Shown here: piece by piece, positions 27,450 to 40,060 of the stretch
Layout of the letters: each line of letters opens with the position of its first letter
Numbering within the stretch: position 1 is the first letter of the stretch
Source of the DNA: Clostridia bacterium UC5.1-1D2
GTDB taxonomy: Bacteria > Bacillota > Clostridia > Lachnospirales > Lachnospiraceae
DNA length: 64,000 bases
Reading direction: 5' to 3'
Assembly: GCA_001304855.1 (NCBI GenBank)
Contig: BBZN01000006.1
Span: forward strand, 1 to 64,000
The notes under the pieces: generated by a model
Told to the model about the DNA's origin: nothing
Seen by the model: the letters and a program-made list of their open reading frames with translations, nothing else
The model's database searches: none
Made by a program: the position numbers and the translations under genes

Positions 27450-28735
27450 TTACAGCCGATCCATGCGCACAAGGTTTCCTTCGCCGTCAAAAGGCATATC
27501 AAAGGGTTCTCCGGCCAATTCGATTCCCTCATACCGGTCAATCTCCCTGGCCAGGGCCTCGGACAGGAAGATACGGCTGATTTCAAGTGTGTTCTTAATC
27601 CAGATGAGTCTGGGCTGATGATAATCAATGCATACGCAGCCGTGGATGGCAGCCTGGATGGCAGATCTGTCGTCCTCCATAATGAGGGGAAGCTTGGCTG
27701 ACCCGTAAATTCTGGAGGTGAGCAGATTGGGGTAGGTGTTTGCAAAGTCCACTTTCTCCCCGAATCTTCTGGAAGCAACATCTGCCAGACCCATGCCGCA
27801 GGCATTTCCATGGGTTTCCTCTGTGAGATCCAGCACACAGATCATCTGCTGACGGGGATCCCTGGGAATGCGTCGTGGGTATAGCGGGAGATGATCATTG
27901 TATCCATACCTGCGCCGCTTATATTTTTGCCCATCTCTTCCACCAGAAGAACATCGTAATTTTTAATGGCAATTTTGGGGAAATTTCCATAAGCTTCTTT
28001 CAAAAGGCCGGGTTCCTCTCTCAATATCGATTCAACAGGGACTACGGCGATCCGGCTGGTTTCATCGCAGGCATTTTCAATCAGTCCGATTCCGAAGAGG
28101 ACATTTCCGCGGCTGAATATATAGTCTGCAATCTGGGCAATGTTCTTTGACATGTTATTCATGCCCAGACTGTGGCAGAGGGCAGCGCCCTTCTGTTTGC
28201 CAAGGCCTATGACCGCCATCTTGGCCAGCCCGCTCTCAATGGGGCCTGCGAATGAGGGGTGCGGTTTGATTCTGCCGATTATAATGGTTCCTTCCGCCTG
28301 GTTTGCATAGGCGTCGATGTAAACGGGCAGGTTGTCCTCAGCCGTATTTCCCAGAAGTACGGTGTCCATGGATGCGCGAATGGGGCAGCCGCAGAATTCC
28401 TCCGTAATGCCCAGAGAGCTTAGAATTTCCATCTGGCCTTCGGCAGTTGCGCCTCCGTGGCTTCCCATGGCCGGTATGATAAAGGGATCTGCGCCCAGCT
28501 CCTTTACATACTGAGCCGTTTCGCGTATAATGAGGGCAATGTTGTCAATGCCGCGGCTTCCTGCAGTGATTGCGATTTCTGCCCCCGGTTTTATCCTGGA
28601 CCGGACGCCTGCCTGCTCCAGGCGGTTTCTCAGCTCCCCCGGGACGTCATTGATTTTCTCCCTGGGGAAATTTTGCCGGGCCTCCACCATTCTGGGAAGG
28701 GGGATGTGGGATACTAGATCGGCGAGTTTGCTCAT
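27450..28735 (-). CDS. LarA-like (DUF2088) protein (probable frameshift)
   Basis: This protein of about 428 residues has the N-terminal domain of lactate racemase LarA (DUF2088). Recognisable stretches are RIKPGAEIAITAGSRGIDN, PAMGSHGGATAEGQ and GRIKPHPSFAGPIESGL. The Lys and His residues that carry the nickel-pincer cofactor in LarA are not obvious at the expected places, so racemase activity is uncertain. The reading frame breaks at about 27842; one more G in a GGG run leads from AFPG into DPRQQMICVLDLTEETHGNA. It is divergent from a LysR gene 117 bp away that probably controls it. Confidence 0.82.
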
Positions 28736-28852
28736 ATGGGATTCCTCCGTTTTGTAGGTTTTTAATTATTATAACCCTTTGGATGGGGACTGTCTAATAC
28801 GATAAATCCATAGTGCAATCAGATTTACTTATGTTAAATGAGGGGATTAAGG

Positions 28853-29757
28853 ATGGATGTAAAACAATTGGAATATGTGATAGAGATCGCCAGAGAGAAG
28901 AATATTACCAGGGCGGCCCGGAAGCTTCATGTTTCCCAGTCCGCACTGAGCCAGTTTCTGGCAAAGCTGGAACAGGAGGTGGGAGCTCCCTTGTTTGTGC
29001 GTCTGAGGAGTAAGCTGGAGCCCACGCCTGCAGGCAGTATGTATCTGGATGCGGCCCGTGAGGTAATTGAGATCAAAAAGTCTCTTTACCGGACCATTGC
29101 CGATGACCAGACTCCTGTGCCGGTTTCCATCGGGATTTCCTCCCAGTGGGGAATGGACATTTTCACCCGGATTCTGCCCGGAATACGCGCATTTTCACCG
29201 GTTCCGGCACTGCATATCGCAGAGGGAAGCGCAGACCAGCTGATATCCCGCCTGTCTGAAGGAGAGCTGGACTTTGCCATCGCCTGTATCGCCCGGCCTG
29301 AGGTCCCCTCCTTTGAGACGGAGGTGCTGTACAGGGAGGAGCTGGTCCTGGCTGTCCCCTCCCCTTGGAAAGAGGAGCTGTCCCCGGAGCTTGACAGGGA
29401 GTTTCCCGCCGACGGAAGGGAGGCGCTGAAGCGGATGAACGGTTTGAGTTTTATTCTGCCGGGGGAAGGGACGTCCATACGTTCTGCTGCAGACAGCCTC
29501 TTTGTGGAGACGCAGATTGTTCCCCACATTGTATGCGAGATGAACCGCATGGCGGGGGCCGTAAAGCTGGCAGACGGGAAGATGGGGCTGCTTTTATCCC
29601 GGTTTCCATTATAGACAACACGCTTGCTGTCCGCTATCTTTCATTTGAGCCAAAGGTTTACAGATATCATGTGCTCATGTACAAGGCAAACCGCAGGCTG
29701 ACCCGGACGGACTGCAAGGTTATCCGTCTGCTGAAGGACTGCCAAAGCAGTCTGTAA
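28853..29757 (+). CDS. LysR-family transcriptional regulator (probable frameshift)
   Basis: This LysR regulator of about 301 residues begins MDVKQLEYVIEIAREKNITR. I chose the ATG at 28853, which gives the standard HTH start, over the upstream ATG at 28838. The HTH reads AARKLHVSQSALSQFLAKLE. The ligand-binding domain follows from about residue 90 (VPVSIGISSQWG). A stop near 29612 is removed by adding one G to a GGGG run at about 29585, giving MGAAFIPVSIIDN and a normal C-terminus. It is divergent from the LarA-like gene, its likely target. Confidence 0.88.
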
Positions 29758-29807
29758 GGCGCTCCCTCTGTTTATATTAATTTGAATCCCTCTGCATATG
29801 CACAGCA

Positions 29808-29843
29808 GGCCGGTTTCTTCCCTGAGGAAGACGCCGGTTTTTT
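29808..29843 (+). terminator. terminator after the LysR gene
   Basis: A CCGG-plus-CTTCC stem pairs across a short CTGA loop with GGAAG...CCGG, and six Ts follow. Downstream, before the GGDEF-EAL gene, lies an AT-rich stretch with the inverted repeat TTCATAT/ATATGAA (29897-29921). Confidence 0.7.
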
Positions 29844-30019
29844 ATTTGCTCCTGAGGTGGGCCGGGGCTCCCAAAGTGCCCGGCGGTCCTAATGATTTCA
29901 TATTATATGCCGATATATGAATATATAAATGTAATTATTTTTCGGTTCTGTAGATAAGCTGGCTCAACACCCGACGGAAGGGAAACCGCCGGCATACAAA
30001 AGAAAGAGGTAGATGCTGT

Positions 30020-32125
30020 ATGTTTGATTTGATAGAGGAGCTATCTGAATTGGTTTATATAGTCGATATAGACACGTACGAACTTCTTTATATGAACCGC
30101 GCCGGAAGGGATATGTTCGGTCTGGAGGATATTTCTAATATAAAATGTTACAGGGGAATTCAAGGAAAGAATGAACCCTGTGAGTTTTGTAACAACAATT
30201 TATTGGAATTTGATAAATTCTGTACATGGAAACACTTGAATCCTGTATTAAACAGGTATTACTTATTGAAGGATAAGTATATTGAGTGGAAGGGCAGGAA
30301 AGCGCGGATTGAAATCGCCTTTGATATGACTGCCGGCGAGCAGGAGAGGATTAAATTAAAAAACACCCTGAATGCTGCAAATCTGGTGAATGACTGCGCC
30401 CATATACTTTATACATCTAAAAATGTTAAGGCGGAATTTAATGAGGTTCTTCGCCGGATCGGAGAATTTTTAGAATCTCAGCGCACCTGCATATTTGAAA
30501 TTACAGACGGGATTATCGATAATACATACGAGTGGTGCTCAGAGGGGGTCGCCTCCCAGAAGAAGGATTTGAAAGGTATGCCGGTGAAGGTGATTGACAG
30601 ATGGATGGAATTATTTGAGCGGCATGAATGCGTGATAATCAAGGATGTCTCAGAGCTGAAAGACAGCAGACCTGGGGAATACAAGCTGATTTCGGATCAG
30701 GGAGTACGTTCCTTAATTGCGGCCCCCATCTCTTCAAACGACAGGATAACGGGGTTTATAGGAGCCTGCAATTACGCAGTTGACAAGCTGGACAACACGC
30801 CGGTCGTTCTCAGTTCCATCGGTTATTTTATGGGGGCCACGCTTGAAAACTTTCAGTATATTCAGCTCCTGAAACAGATGAGCTACCGGGATTCGCTGAC
30901 AAAAGTGGGAAACCGCAACGCCTTCAACAAACATACGTCTGCTCTGAAACGGGGACCCAAATGCGCCATTGGAGTGGTGTATATTGACGTCAACGGCATG
31001 AAACTGTTAAACGATCAGTTTGGACACCAGAAGGGCGACGAGACGCTGGTTGACGTGGCCAATAAAATCAGAACCATTTACAGGTCTGATTTTATTTACC
31101 GTATTGGCGGGGACGAGTTTGTAATAATATGTGAAAATCCGGATGAAGATGAATTCAAGCTGCATGCCCAGGAGCTTAAAAGCCTGTTTGCCCTGGAAAA
31201 GAAATACGCCGTATCCATCGGGGCATATTGGACGGAGCAGTTTGAAAATATACAGGATGTACTTTATAAAGCAGATGAACAGATGTACTTTGATAAAAAG
31301 AATTTTTACCATGGGAAAGCTCTGTCAGGACGTTACCGCCATGACATGGACGACGTTCTGGAAATGACGAAACCGGGAGCTCTCCAGGGGATGCTGGAAA
31401 AGCGGATGTTCCATGTCTACTTCCAGCCTAAGATAACGGTGAACCGCCGCAGGCTGGTGGGAGCCGAGGCTTTGGTCAGGTGTGAACGCGTTCCGGGAAA
31501 TATTATGTCGCCGGCCGCTTTTATACCGGTGCTGGAGGAATCCAGACTTATCAGCCTTTTGGATTTTTATATATTCGATACCGTCTGCAGCTATATACAG
31601 GCATGGATGGATAAAGGGCTGGAGGTACAGCCTGTGTCCGTTAATTTTTCCAGATATACATTGACGGAGAAAAATTTTGTGAGGAAGATTCAGAACATTT
31701 GGGAGAAGTACAGAGTGCCCAAGGAGCTGGTAGAGATTGAGGTGACGGAGACCGCTGAGGAGGACGATTTCAACGGATTCTTAACAGTAATCAGAGCCAT
31801 CAGAAAAAGCGGGTTCACCGTATCAGTGGATGATTTCGGGGTGAGAAACGCCAATCTTTCTCTGTTTACAGCAGTAGATTTTGATGTTTTGAAAATTGAC
31901 AAGAGCCTTGTGGATGATCTGGGCAGAAATCCTAAAACCCAGGCAGTGCTCTTTGCAGTCTCGGATATCTGCCACAAGATGGGCATCAAACTTATCATCG
32001 AAGGGGTTGAAACAGAAGAACAGCTGGAGGTTTTAAAAGATATCGACTGCACCGGCGTACAGGGCTTTCTGTTCAGCAAGCCCATCCCGGCGGATCAGTT
32101 TGAAGAGCGGTATATGAGGAATTGA
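30020..32125 (+). CDS. PAS-like/GAF/GGDEF/EAL cyclic-di-GMP enzyme
   Basis: This intact 701-residue protein has an N-terminal PAS-like region (residues 1-120, LVYIVDIDTYELLYMNRAG with a CYRGIQGKNEPCEFC cluster) and a GAF-like domain (about 130-290). A GGDEF domain with RIGGDEFVII (about 295-445) and an EAL domain with GAEALVRCE (about 460-695) follow. EAL catalytic residues are present (NFSR, EVTET, DDFG, LKIDK, EGVETEEQ), but loop 6 reads DDFGVRNANLS instead of DDFGTGYSS. Both synthesis and hydrolysis of c-di-GMP look possible. No membrane segment is seen, so it is probably cytoplasmic. Confidence 0.9.
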   Translation: MFDLIEELSELVYIVDIDTYELLYMNRAGRDMFGLEDISNIKCYRGIQGKNEPCEFCNNNLLEFDKFCTWKHLNPVLNRYYLLKDKYIEWKGRKARIEIAFDMTAGEQERIKLKNTLNAANLVNDCAHILYTSKNVKAEFNEVLRRIGEFLESQRTCIFEITDGIIDNTYEWCSEGVASQKKDLKGMPVKVIDRWMELFERHECVIIKDVSELKDSRPGEYKLISDQGVRSLIAAPISSNDRITGFIGACNYAVDKLDNTPVVLSSIGYFMGATLENFQYIQLLKQMSYRDSLTKVGNRNAFNKHTSALKRGPKCAIGVVYIDVNGMKLLNDQFGHQKGDETLVDVANKIRTIYRSDFIYRIGGDEFVIICENPDEDEFKLHAQELKSLFALEKKYAVSIGAYWTEQFENIQDVLYKADEQMYFDKKNFYHGKALSGRYRHDMDDVLEMTKPGALQGMLEKRMFHVYFQPKITVNRRRLVGAEALVRCERVPGNIMSPAAFIPVLEESRLISLLDFYIFDTVCSYIQAWMDKGLEVQPVSVNFSRYTLTEKNFVRKIQNIWEKYRVPKELVEIEVTETAEEDDFNGFLTVIRAIRKSGFTVSVDDFGVRNANLSLFTAVDFDVLKIDKSLVDDLGRNPKTQAVLFAVSDICHKMGIKLIIEGVETEEQLEVLKDIDCTGVQGFLFSKPIPADQFEERYMRN

Positions 32126-32185
32126 CGGTCTGGGGAGCGGCTGAAGGGAAAACATGCCTTCTGCCGGAATAAGAAGTAGCAGGAA

Positions 32186-32226
32186 GTGTGCGGATTCTGA
32201 AAAGAAAAAGGAATCCGCACATTTTT
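32186..32226 (+). terminator. terminator after the GGDEF-EAL gene
   Basis: TGTGCGGATTC (32187-32197) pairs perfectly with GAATCCGCACA (32211-32221), followed by TTTTT. Confidence 0.92.
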
Positions 32227-32348
32227 CGCGTCATGGGTAACAGTTCTGTTTGAAGATACAGTGTGGATTCAACTTGCAATTGGCTGTGTATTTTTGTATA
32301 ATTTTAACAAATTGAATTGAAACAACAGGTAAATACAGGAGGAAAGCC

Positions 32349-35300
32349 ATGGGCGTTCAGGAGATATTTGCAGTGCTGGAGATTCCGCAGACAAAGGATG
32401 AGAATGAGATTCGAGGGGCTTACCGGCGGCTTTTGGCCGGGGTGAATCCAGAGGACGATCCGGAGGGATTTAAACGGCTCCGGGGCGCTTACGAGGAAGC
32501 TCTTACATATTCAAAGACTCCTGATGAGAATGAGTCCATCCAGGAGGCGGAGTGGATGGAGGAGAAAGGGCCGGCCGGGGATTTCCTCAGGAGATTGGCG
32601 CAGATTTACACCAGCCTCCCGAGGCGGCTGGATGTGGACGAGTGGAAAAACCTGACCCGGGATCCGGTTCTCCAGTCCCTGGATGAGGGGGAAACCGCCA
32701 AATGGGGACTGTTTTCGTATCTGGCGGATCATTTCCGCCTGCCCTGCCGTATCTGGCGCCTTCTGGACGAAGCGTTTCTTATCAGAGAAAATGAACAGGA
32801 GTTCAGGGAGCATCTGCCGGCAGAGTTTATGGACTTTTTTCTGTATAAAATAGGGGACGGGAAGGGCCTGTCGGATTTTCCCTTTGAAGAATTCCGGGGG
32901 GATCCGGAGGCGGATTACGATGGATTCCTTGAGCGCTTTATGGCGTTTCTTAACGAGGATAAGGATGAGACGGACCAGGGACTGAAAACAGTGGAGCGCA
33001 AACTGGAGGAATTGGATTCCTTCGGCGTCTCCCATCCGTGGCTTGACCTGGAAAAAGCCGGATACCTGTTCCGGGCAGGAAAAAGGGGGAGCTGAGGAGA
33101 CAATCCGCGCCCTCATAAAGAACAGCGGAAGTGACCCGAAGGTGCTCCTCACCGGTGCAGGTGTTCTCTTGAACTGCGGCTATACCAGCGATGCAGAGGA
33201 GATTTATAAAGGGTATCTGGAGCGGGAGAACAGGACGGACAGCGGAACCTATACGGCGTCCTTTGGATTGGCGGGGATCGAGGCCTCAAGGGAGAACTGG
33301 GAAAACGCCAGGAAACTGGCTATGGACGCCAGGGATCTGCGGGGGACTGAGGAGGTTCAAAGTCTGCTTAAAAAGATAAACGAAGAGCTGATCGCTTTGT
33401 ATACGGCCAGAGGGGACGAACTGACCTGCGAGGAAGCAGAGCGGCTGCTGGTGCTTCATTCACACCGAACGGGCAAAGGAGGCCTGGGAGTTCTTTAAGG
33501 AACACACAGGCTGCTATAGAGACACGATGGCCTGTCATAAGCTGATGGCGGTTCTCTGCCTGGCATCTGAGATGCCGGAGAATTCGGTTCATGAGGTGGA
33601 GATGTGGAGACGGTGTGTTGAACAGGAGATGGAAAAAGTCAGCGGCGATGATGCTTTGGACCGGGAGGCAGAGAAGGAACGGCTGAAAGGGGAACTTGCC
33701 AAGAGCTATCAGCTGGAAGGCCGCGCCTTGAGAGAGCTGTGCCGCCGTATGGACGAGAGCGGGGAGGAAAAGAAGGAGGAGAAAGAGGCTCCGCCAGGAG
33801 GAGAGGACAAAGCTGTACGACCGGGGCCTTGCGGCTTTTGACCGGGCAGTGGAGATGGAGCCGGACAATATTGACTTTCTTATGCACCGCCTTATGCTTC
33901 TCCGTGACAGGAAAGAATATCAGGCTATGGTGGGACAATGTGAGCGGATTCTGGAGTTGGACGGCAGCTTCTTCTGGGCTTGTTTTTACATGCAGGAGGC
34001 TTACGAGGAGATGCGGATGGCCCAGGAGGTGGTGGATACTTTCTATCGGGCCAAGAGAATTTATGGAGGAAACGAAGAGATCTATCTGCGGGCGCTGCGG
34101 GTCTTTAAGGCTTACAGGCAGTATAAGGACGCCCTGGATATTATCAGCCAGGCCGAGGAGGCAGGGGTAGAGAGCCATGAGCTGATGGTTGAAAAAATCG
34201 GTATCCTGGATCGGCTGGCAGAAAGCGTGGAGGACTGGCAGGAGGCGGACGACTACGCCGGGAAGGTGATCGCCCGGCTGAAGGAGGAGGAGGCTTCAGC
34301 GGAGCTTCTGGCGGACGCTTACTTAAAATGGGCCTATCTCAACGATTCAGGAGATAAGAACAATAAGTTAAAGGGGCAGAAGCTGGATCTTAAATATGCC
34401 ATGAAGTCTCTGGAGTACAAGGATACGGCAGCTGTCAGGTACTGTCTGGGACGGTACTATATGGAATTTGACCGCAACCCCGGGGAGGCCTATACCCACT
34501 TGAAGCTCTGCGAGAAAATGGGGATGAAATATGAATGGATGTATTTCTACATTGCCCGGTGTCATGAAAGCTTCAAGGACTGGAATCAGGCAATTGCGTA
34601 TTACAAGAAGGTGATGGAGTGCAATCCCGAATTCAATGACTGCTACTGGAGAATCGGCTGGCTGTACCGGAATAAATTTTACCGCACCCTTCTGCAGCCC
34701 TATGCAGACAAGGCCATTTACTATTACAATCTCCAGGGAGAAAAATTTGGCGTGGCAGCGGATCACTTCAGAAAACGCGCGACGATCTATCTGAAAATGA
34801 AGGAGTATGACAAAGCCCTGGAGGAAATCAATGAAGGGCTGGCCCGGGATGGGGACAGCGGCATGTGGCTGTTCAAAGGACAAATACTCAGAGCCCTTAA
34901 CAGATACGATGAGGCGGTTGTCTGCTTTGAAAACAGTATTAAGGCTGAGGATCGGTTCGGCGAGGACGACGCCTTCTGCTATAATAAGATATTCCAGTGC
35001 TTTTTGCGGGAAAAACGGTGGGAAGAGGGGACCGCATATTTTAAGAAGGCGCTGGAGACGGCTGAAACAGAGGAGATAAAGGACACGTGCCTGAAGATTC
35101 TTGTGGATCTGGAGGCGGACGCCGGACATCTGGAGGAGGCTCTCAAGTGGCTGGAAAAGAGGTACGGCAGCGTGGACCTGTCTTTCCGCTCCTGCAGCAC
35201 CTGGGAGAAGGAGGCGCAGCGCATCGAAGATGTGCTGGATATCTGGTATGAATTCCGCTTCTCAACGGAGGAGGAGCTGAGGGAGAAATGTGAACCTGCA

Positions 35301-35926
35301 GCAGCCCTGGCCCAGGAGGCGGCTGAGGACGAGAAGGATGAGCCGGAGGGCTGCGCCCTTTACTACCAGAATATAGGAGAGGCTTACTTCTATCTGGGGG
35401 ATTATGAGAGAGGCCTATATTTCTTTGAACAGGCCTTCCGGCTGGCGGAAGGGGCGGAGGAATACGACTACTCCAAAAGTCTCTATAAATCCTGATGATG
35501 ACCTGGTACTGGCTGGGCAGGCCGGAACAGGGGGAGAAGTTCGCCCAAATGTACCGCAGGGAACTGGAAAAGGACTACAAGGATTGCGGGGATTTGGGAA
35601 TTTCCATGGAGGAAATGCTCACAGGCCCTACCACAAAGTCCAAGCAGGTACTGTACCATCTGTTTTGCTGGGCCTATTACACAGGCAAGTATGACCAGGC
35701 CCGCAGGTACGGGGAGATGATGGAAAGCAGGGACATGTGCTGGTGGTGCGATGAACCGGGGTGTACGGAGGCCTGGGAGATACGGGCATATCTGGCGCTG
35801 CTGGACGGAAAGCAGGAGGAAGCCCTGGAGGCGTTTAAACAGGCGGACCGCTTTTGCTGGCTTGGGGGAGGCAAAGGAGACAGGATGATGATGAGACGTA
35901 TAGAGAAGGAGATAAAAAGGGCATGA
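32349..35926 (+). CDS. J-like domain/tetratricopeptide-repeat protein (four probable frameshifts)
   Basis: This is a cytoplasmic protein of about 1,191 residues. The first 50 residues form a J-like helix hairpin ([21 protein letters not shown]). The HPD tripeptide needed to stimulate Hsp70 is replaced by NPE. Nearly all the rest is helical with TPR units (for example [18 protein letters not shown] and [14 protein letters not shown]). Breaks near 33093, 33470, 33808 and 35489 are each repaired by one base: the first three need a base removed and the last needs one added. It overlaps the Hsp70 gene by four bases (ATGA), so the two are translated together and probably act together. Confidence 0.85.
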
Positions 35927-37606
35927 TAATCGGAATAGACCTGGGAACAACAAACAGCCTGGCCGCCTGCTTTCAGGAGGGAAAGGCAGTTATCATTCCC
36001 AACAGGTTGAGAGGAAACCTGACCCCGTCCATTGTGGCGGTGGATGAGGAGGATCAGGTGCTGGTGGGGGAGACGGCAAAGGAATACAGTTTTCTCCATC
36101 CGGAGCGCAGCGCAGAGGTTTTTAAGCGCTTTATGGGAAGCGAACGGCAGTATGAGCTGGGGGGCCATAAATTCAAAGCGGAGGATTTGTCCGCCCTGGT
36201 ACTCCGGTCCCTGAAGGAGGATGCAGAAAGCTTTCTGGGGGAGCCGGTGACAGAGGCGGTGATCAGCGTTCCCGCTTATTTTGACGACAAGCGGAGAAAA
36301 GCTACAAAGCTGGCGGGGGAACTGGCAGGGCTTAAGGTGGAGCGGATTATCAGCGAACCTACGGCTGCAGCCATCACCTACGGACTCTATGACCGGACGG
36401 AAAACACCCGCTTTCTTGTCTTTGATCTGGGCGGCGGTACATTTGATGTGTCCATTCTGGAGCTTTACGGCACCATTCTGGAGGTGCGGGCCGTGGCCGG
36501 AGATAATTATCTGGGGGTGAAAATTTCACCAAGATACTGGAGCAGGAATTCTGCCGGAGAAACGAGCTGGACTGGGAGAAACTGGACAGAAAGACTCTGT
36601 CAGCGCTCCATGAGACTGCAGAAAACTGTAAAAAGGGCTTTAGCTGCAGTTCCAAATCTGTGATGAAATGCAGAATCGGGGGCCAGGACAAAGAGATGAC
36701 CCTGGACAGCAAGGAGTATGGGGAACTGTGCGAACCGCTTTTGGAACGTATCAGGAAACCTCTTCAGAGAAGTATTTCAGATGCCCATGTAAAGATCTCC
36801 GATATTGATGAGGTGGTTCTGGTAGGGGGCGCCACAAGGCTGCCTGTAGTGCGGGAGTTTATCGTAAAGCTTTTCCGGAAATTCCCCGACATCTCCGTTC
36901 ATCCCGACGAGGCGGTGGCTCTGGCGCCGCAGTCCAGGGAGCCATGAAGGCCAGGGATAAGGAGGTAAAGGAGATTATCCTTACAGATGTGTGCGCGTTT
37001 ACTCTGGGAACCGAGGTGTCTGTGGAGCGGAGGGAAGGAGTCTTTGAGTCCGGACATTTCTGCCCTATCATTGAGCGGAATACGGTGATTCCCACCAGCC
37101 GGACGGAGCGGTTCTACACCATACGGGACAACCAGGAAAAGATACGCATTCAGGTGTACCAGGGGGAGAGCCGTCTCACCGTAAACAATCTGCTGCTGGG
37201 AAGCCTGGAAATTTCTGTGCCTAAGAATAAGGCCGGGGAAGAGCCTGTGGACGTGACCTATACCTACGATATCAACTCCATTCTGGAGGTGGAGGCGAAG
37301 GTGATCTCCACCGGGAAGGTGAAAAAGCAGATTATCAAAGGCAAATACAATACCATGACGGACGAGGAGATCAGAGCCCGGATGGAGGAGCTGTCCTACC
37401 TGAAAATCTCTCCCAGGGATCAGGAGGAGAACCGGCTTCTTCTGCTTCGGGGAGAGCAGCGCTACGAGGAGAGCACAGGGGACAGGAGAATCTGGATTGA
37501 GGGCTGTATAAGGGAGTTTGAGGCAGCCCTGGACAGCCGGGACAGAGACAGGATTCTGGACGCCGGGCGCAAGCTCAGGAAGGAGATAGGGCGGGAGGAG
37601 GAGTAA
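35923..37606 (+). CDS. Hsp70/DnaK-family chaperone partner of the J-like protein (two probable frameshifts)
   Basis: This Hsp70-type protein has about 561 residues. The ATPase domain shows [48 protein letters not shown] and [12 protein letters not shown]. The substrate-binding half is recognisable ([25 protein letters not shown]), but the helical lid is short compared with DnaK (about 610-640). Breaks near 36519 and 36930 are each cured by one G in a G run (YLGGENF and [11 protein letters not shown]). The start at 35923 overlaps the TPR gene. It is a specialised Hsp70, not the housekeeping dnaK, because no grpE or dnaJ is adjacent. Confidence 0.88.
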
Positions 37607-37659
37607 CGACGATTCTATAAGTAAAAGCATAGTTTGAGAAAAATTTCCGCCTGTATCTA

Positions 37660-37736
37660 TTGCTTTTTAATTCTGCATCTGTTATGCTTAAAAGAGTTAG
37701 CAAATGCTAACCTGATAATGGTTAGCATAAACTAAC
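37660..37736 (+). promoter_or_regulatory. enolase promoter with two GTTAG-N6-CTAAC operators (sites E and F)
   Basis: TTGCTT (37660-37665) and TATGCT (37683-37688) are spaced by 17 bp. Site E is GTTAG-CAAATG-CTAAC (37696-37711) and site F is GTTAG-CATAAA-CTAAC (37721-37736), both perfect matches, 25 bases apart. Site E starts 7 bases after the -10 and so overlaps the transcription start. Repression of enolase by the same factor as feo is implied. Confidence 0.78.
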
Positions 37737-37829
37737 TATATGCGCGTTATAATCACAGGCTCCCCCTTTTGTTCCGTTGATTCCAGAGCAGAAGGGATAT
37801 AGGGTGAATCAGGAAGGCGGGAAGAAACT

Positions 37830-39124
<1,295 letters not shown>

Positions 39125-39211
39125 GAATTATTAAAACGGAAACCGTGAATACCAGAACCACAGATCACAAATAAAGAGTTTTACAGGCAGAGGCGCCTCT
39201 GTCTTTCCCGG

Positions 39212-39246
39212 CTGCGAGAGCCCCGTTGTTACTCGCAGCTTTTTGC
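39212..39246 (+). terminator. terminator after enolase
   Basis: GCTGCGAG (39213-39220) pairs with CTCGCAGC (39234-39241) and TTTTT follows. Confidence 0.9.
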
Positions 39247-39285
39247 GTCCTGAGGGGAGAGGGGGTGATGTTTAATGGGAACCAT

Positions 39286-40029
39286 TCAGGAGTTATCATA
39301 GGATTCTACCTTATACTCATACGACTCGGTCTTGATAAGCTGTTCATTGTAATAAATCACCTGCTGTTTGCTGCCCAGAACCGTTTGCGCCACCCGGAGA
39401 AGGGGATGTCCCACCGGTACTTTCAAGGACTCCGCTATCTGTGGCGCTGCTGTCTTAATACGAAAATATTCCCTCACGTTAAGGGACACAATCCCCATTC
39501 TTTCATGAAGCAGTCCGTAGAGAGAACGGTTTTCCAAATCCAGATCCAGGATTGCCTGGAACTGCATGGGAAAATAGTCCGTCTCAAAAATCACAGGGTC
39601 GTCATCCAGATACCGGATGCGCACAATGGATATCATCTCTTCACCTACGGGATGTTCCATTTTAAAAGATTCTTTTAATTTTTCCGTTACAATGGTTGTG
39701 GATTTGTGCAGTATATGGGTGTAGGGGACTGCTTTTCCATAGATTTCTGAGGCAGTAAAACTTTGCTCCCGTATATAAGGGGTTTCCAAAAATTCCGGAT
39801 AGGACACATAGGTGCCCTTGCCCTGCCTGCGAAAGAGTATCTTCTTATCAACCAGCAGATCAAGAGCCTTGCGCACAGTAACGCGGCTGACATTGTAAGT
39901 CTCGCAGAGGGACTGTTCCGACATGATTTGGTTGCCGTGTTTCCATATCCCTTCGTGTATCAGCCGCTGGATTTCGTTTGTCAATTGTATGTAGAGAGGC
40001 GTGGCGCCCTTAGGATCTAATCCTTTCAT
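39286..40029 (-). CDS. GntR-family regulator with UTRA domain
   Basis: This intact 247-residue regulator has an N-terminal winged HTH (PLYIQLTNEIQRLIHEG; MSEQSLCETYNVSRVTVRKA; KKILFRRQGKGTYV) and a C-terminal UTRA ligand domain of the HutC subfamily. The ligand domain includes VRIRYLDDDPVIFETDYFP and a YYNEQLIKTESYEYKV end. It is divergent from the ECF-transporter operon beyond the 40061-40273 fragment. It is the natural candidate to bind the AATACAAGTTGTATT palindrome in that promoter and to sense the imported compound or its phosphate. Confidence 0.92.
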   Translation of the reverse strand: MKGLDPKGATPLYIQLTNEIQRLIHEGIWKHGNQIMSEQSLCETYNVSRVTVRKALDLLVDKKILFRRQGKGTYVSYPEFLETPYIREQSFTASEIYGKAVPYTHILHKSTTIVTEKLKESFKMEHPVGEEMISIVRIRYLDDDPVIFETDYFPMQFQAILDLDLENRSLYGLLHERMGIVSLNVREYFRIKTAAPQIAESLKVPVGHPLLRVAQTVLGSKQQVIYYNEQLIKTESYEYKVESYDNS

Positions 40030-40060
40030 ACCAACACTCCAATTTCATATATTTGAATTA

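Noticed and set aside
29930-30019. Possible c-di-GMP riboswitch before the GGDEF-EAL gene
   Set aside because: The leader has no match to the GEMM core that I could align, and only short possible stems.
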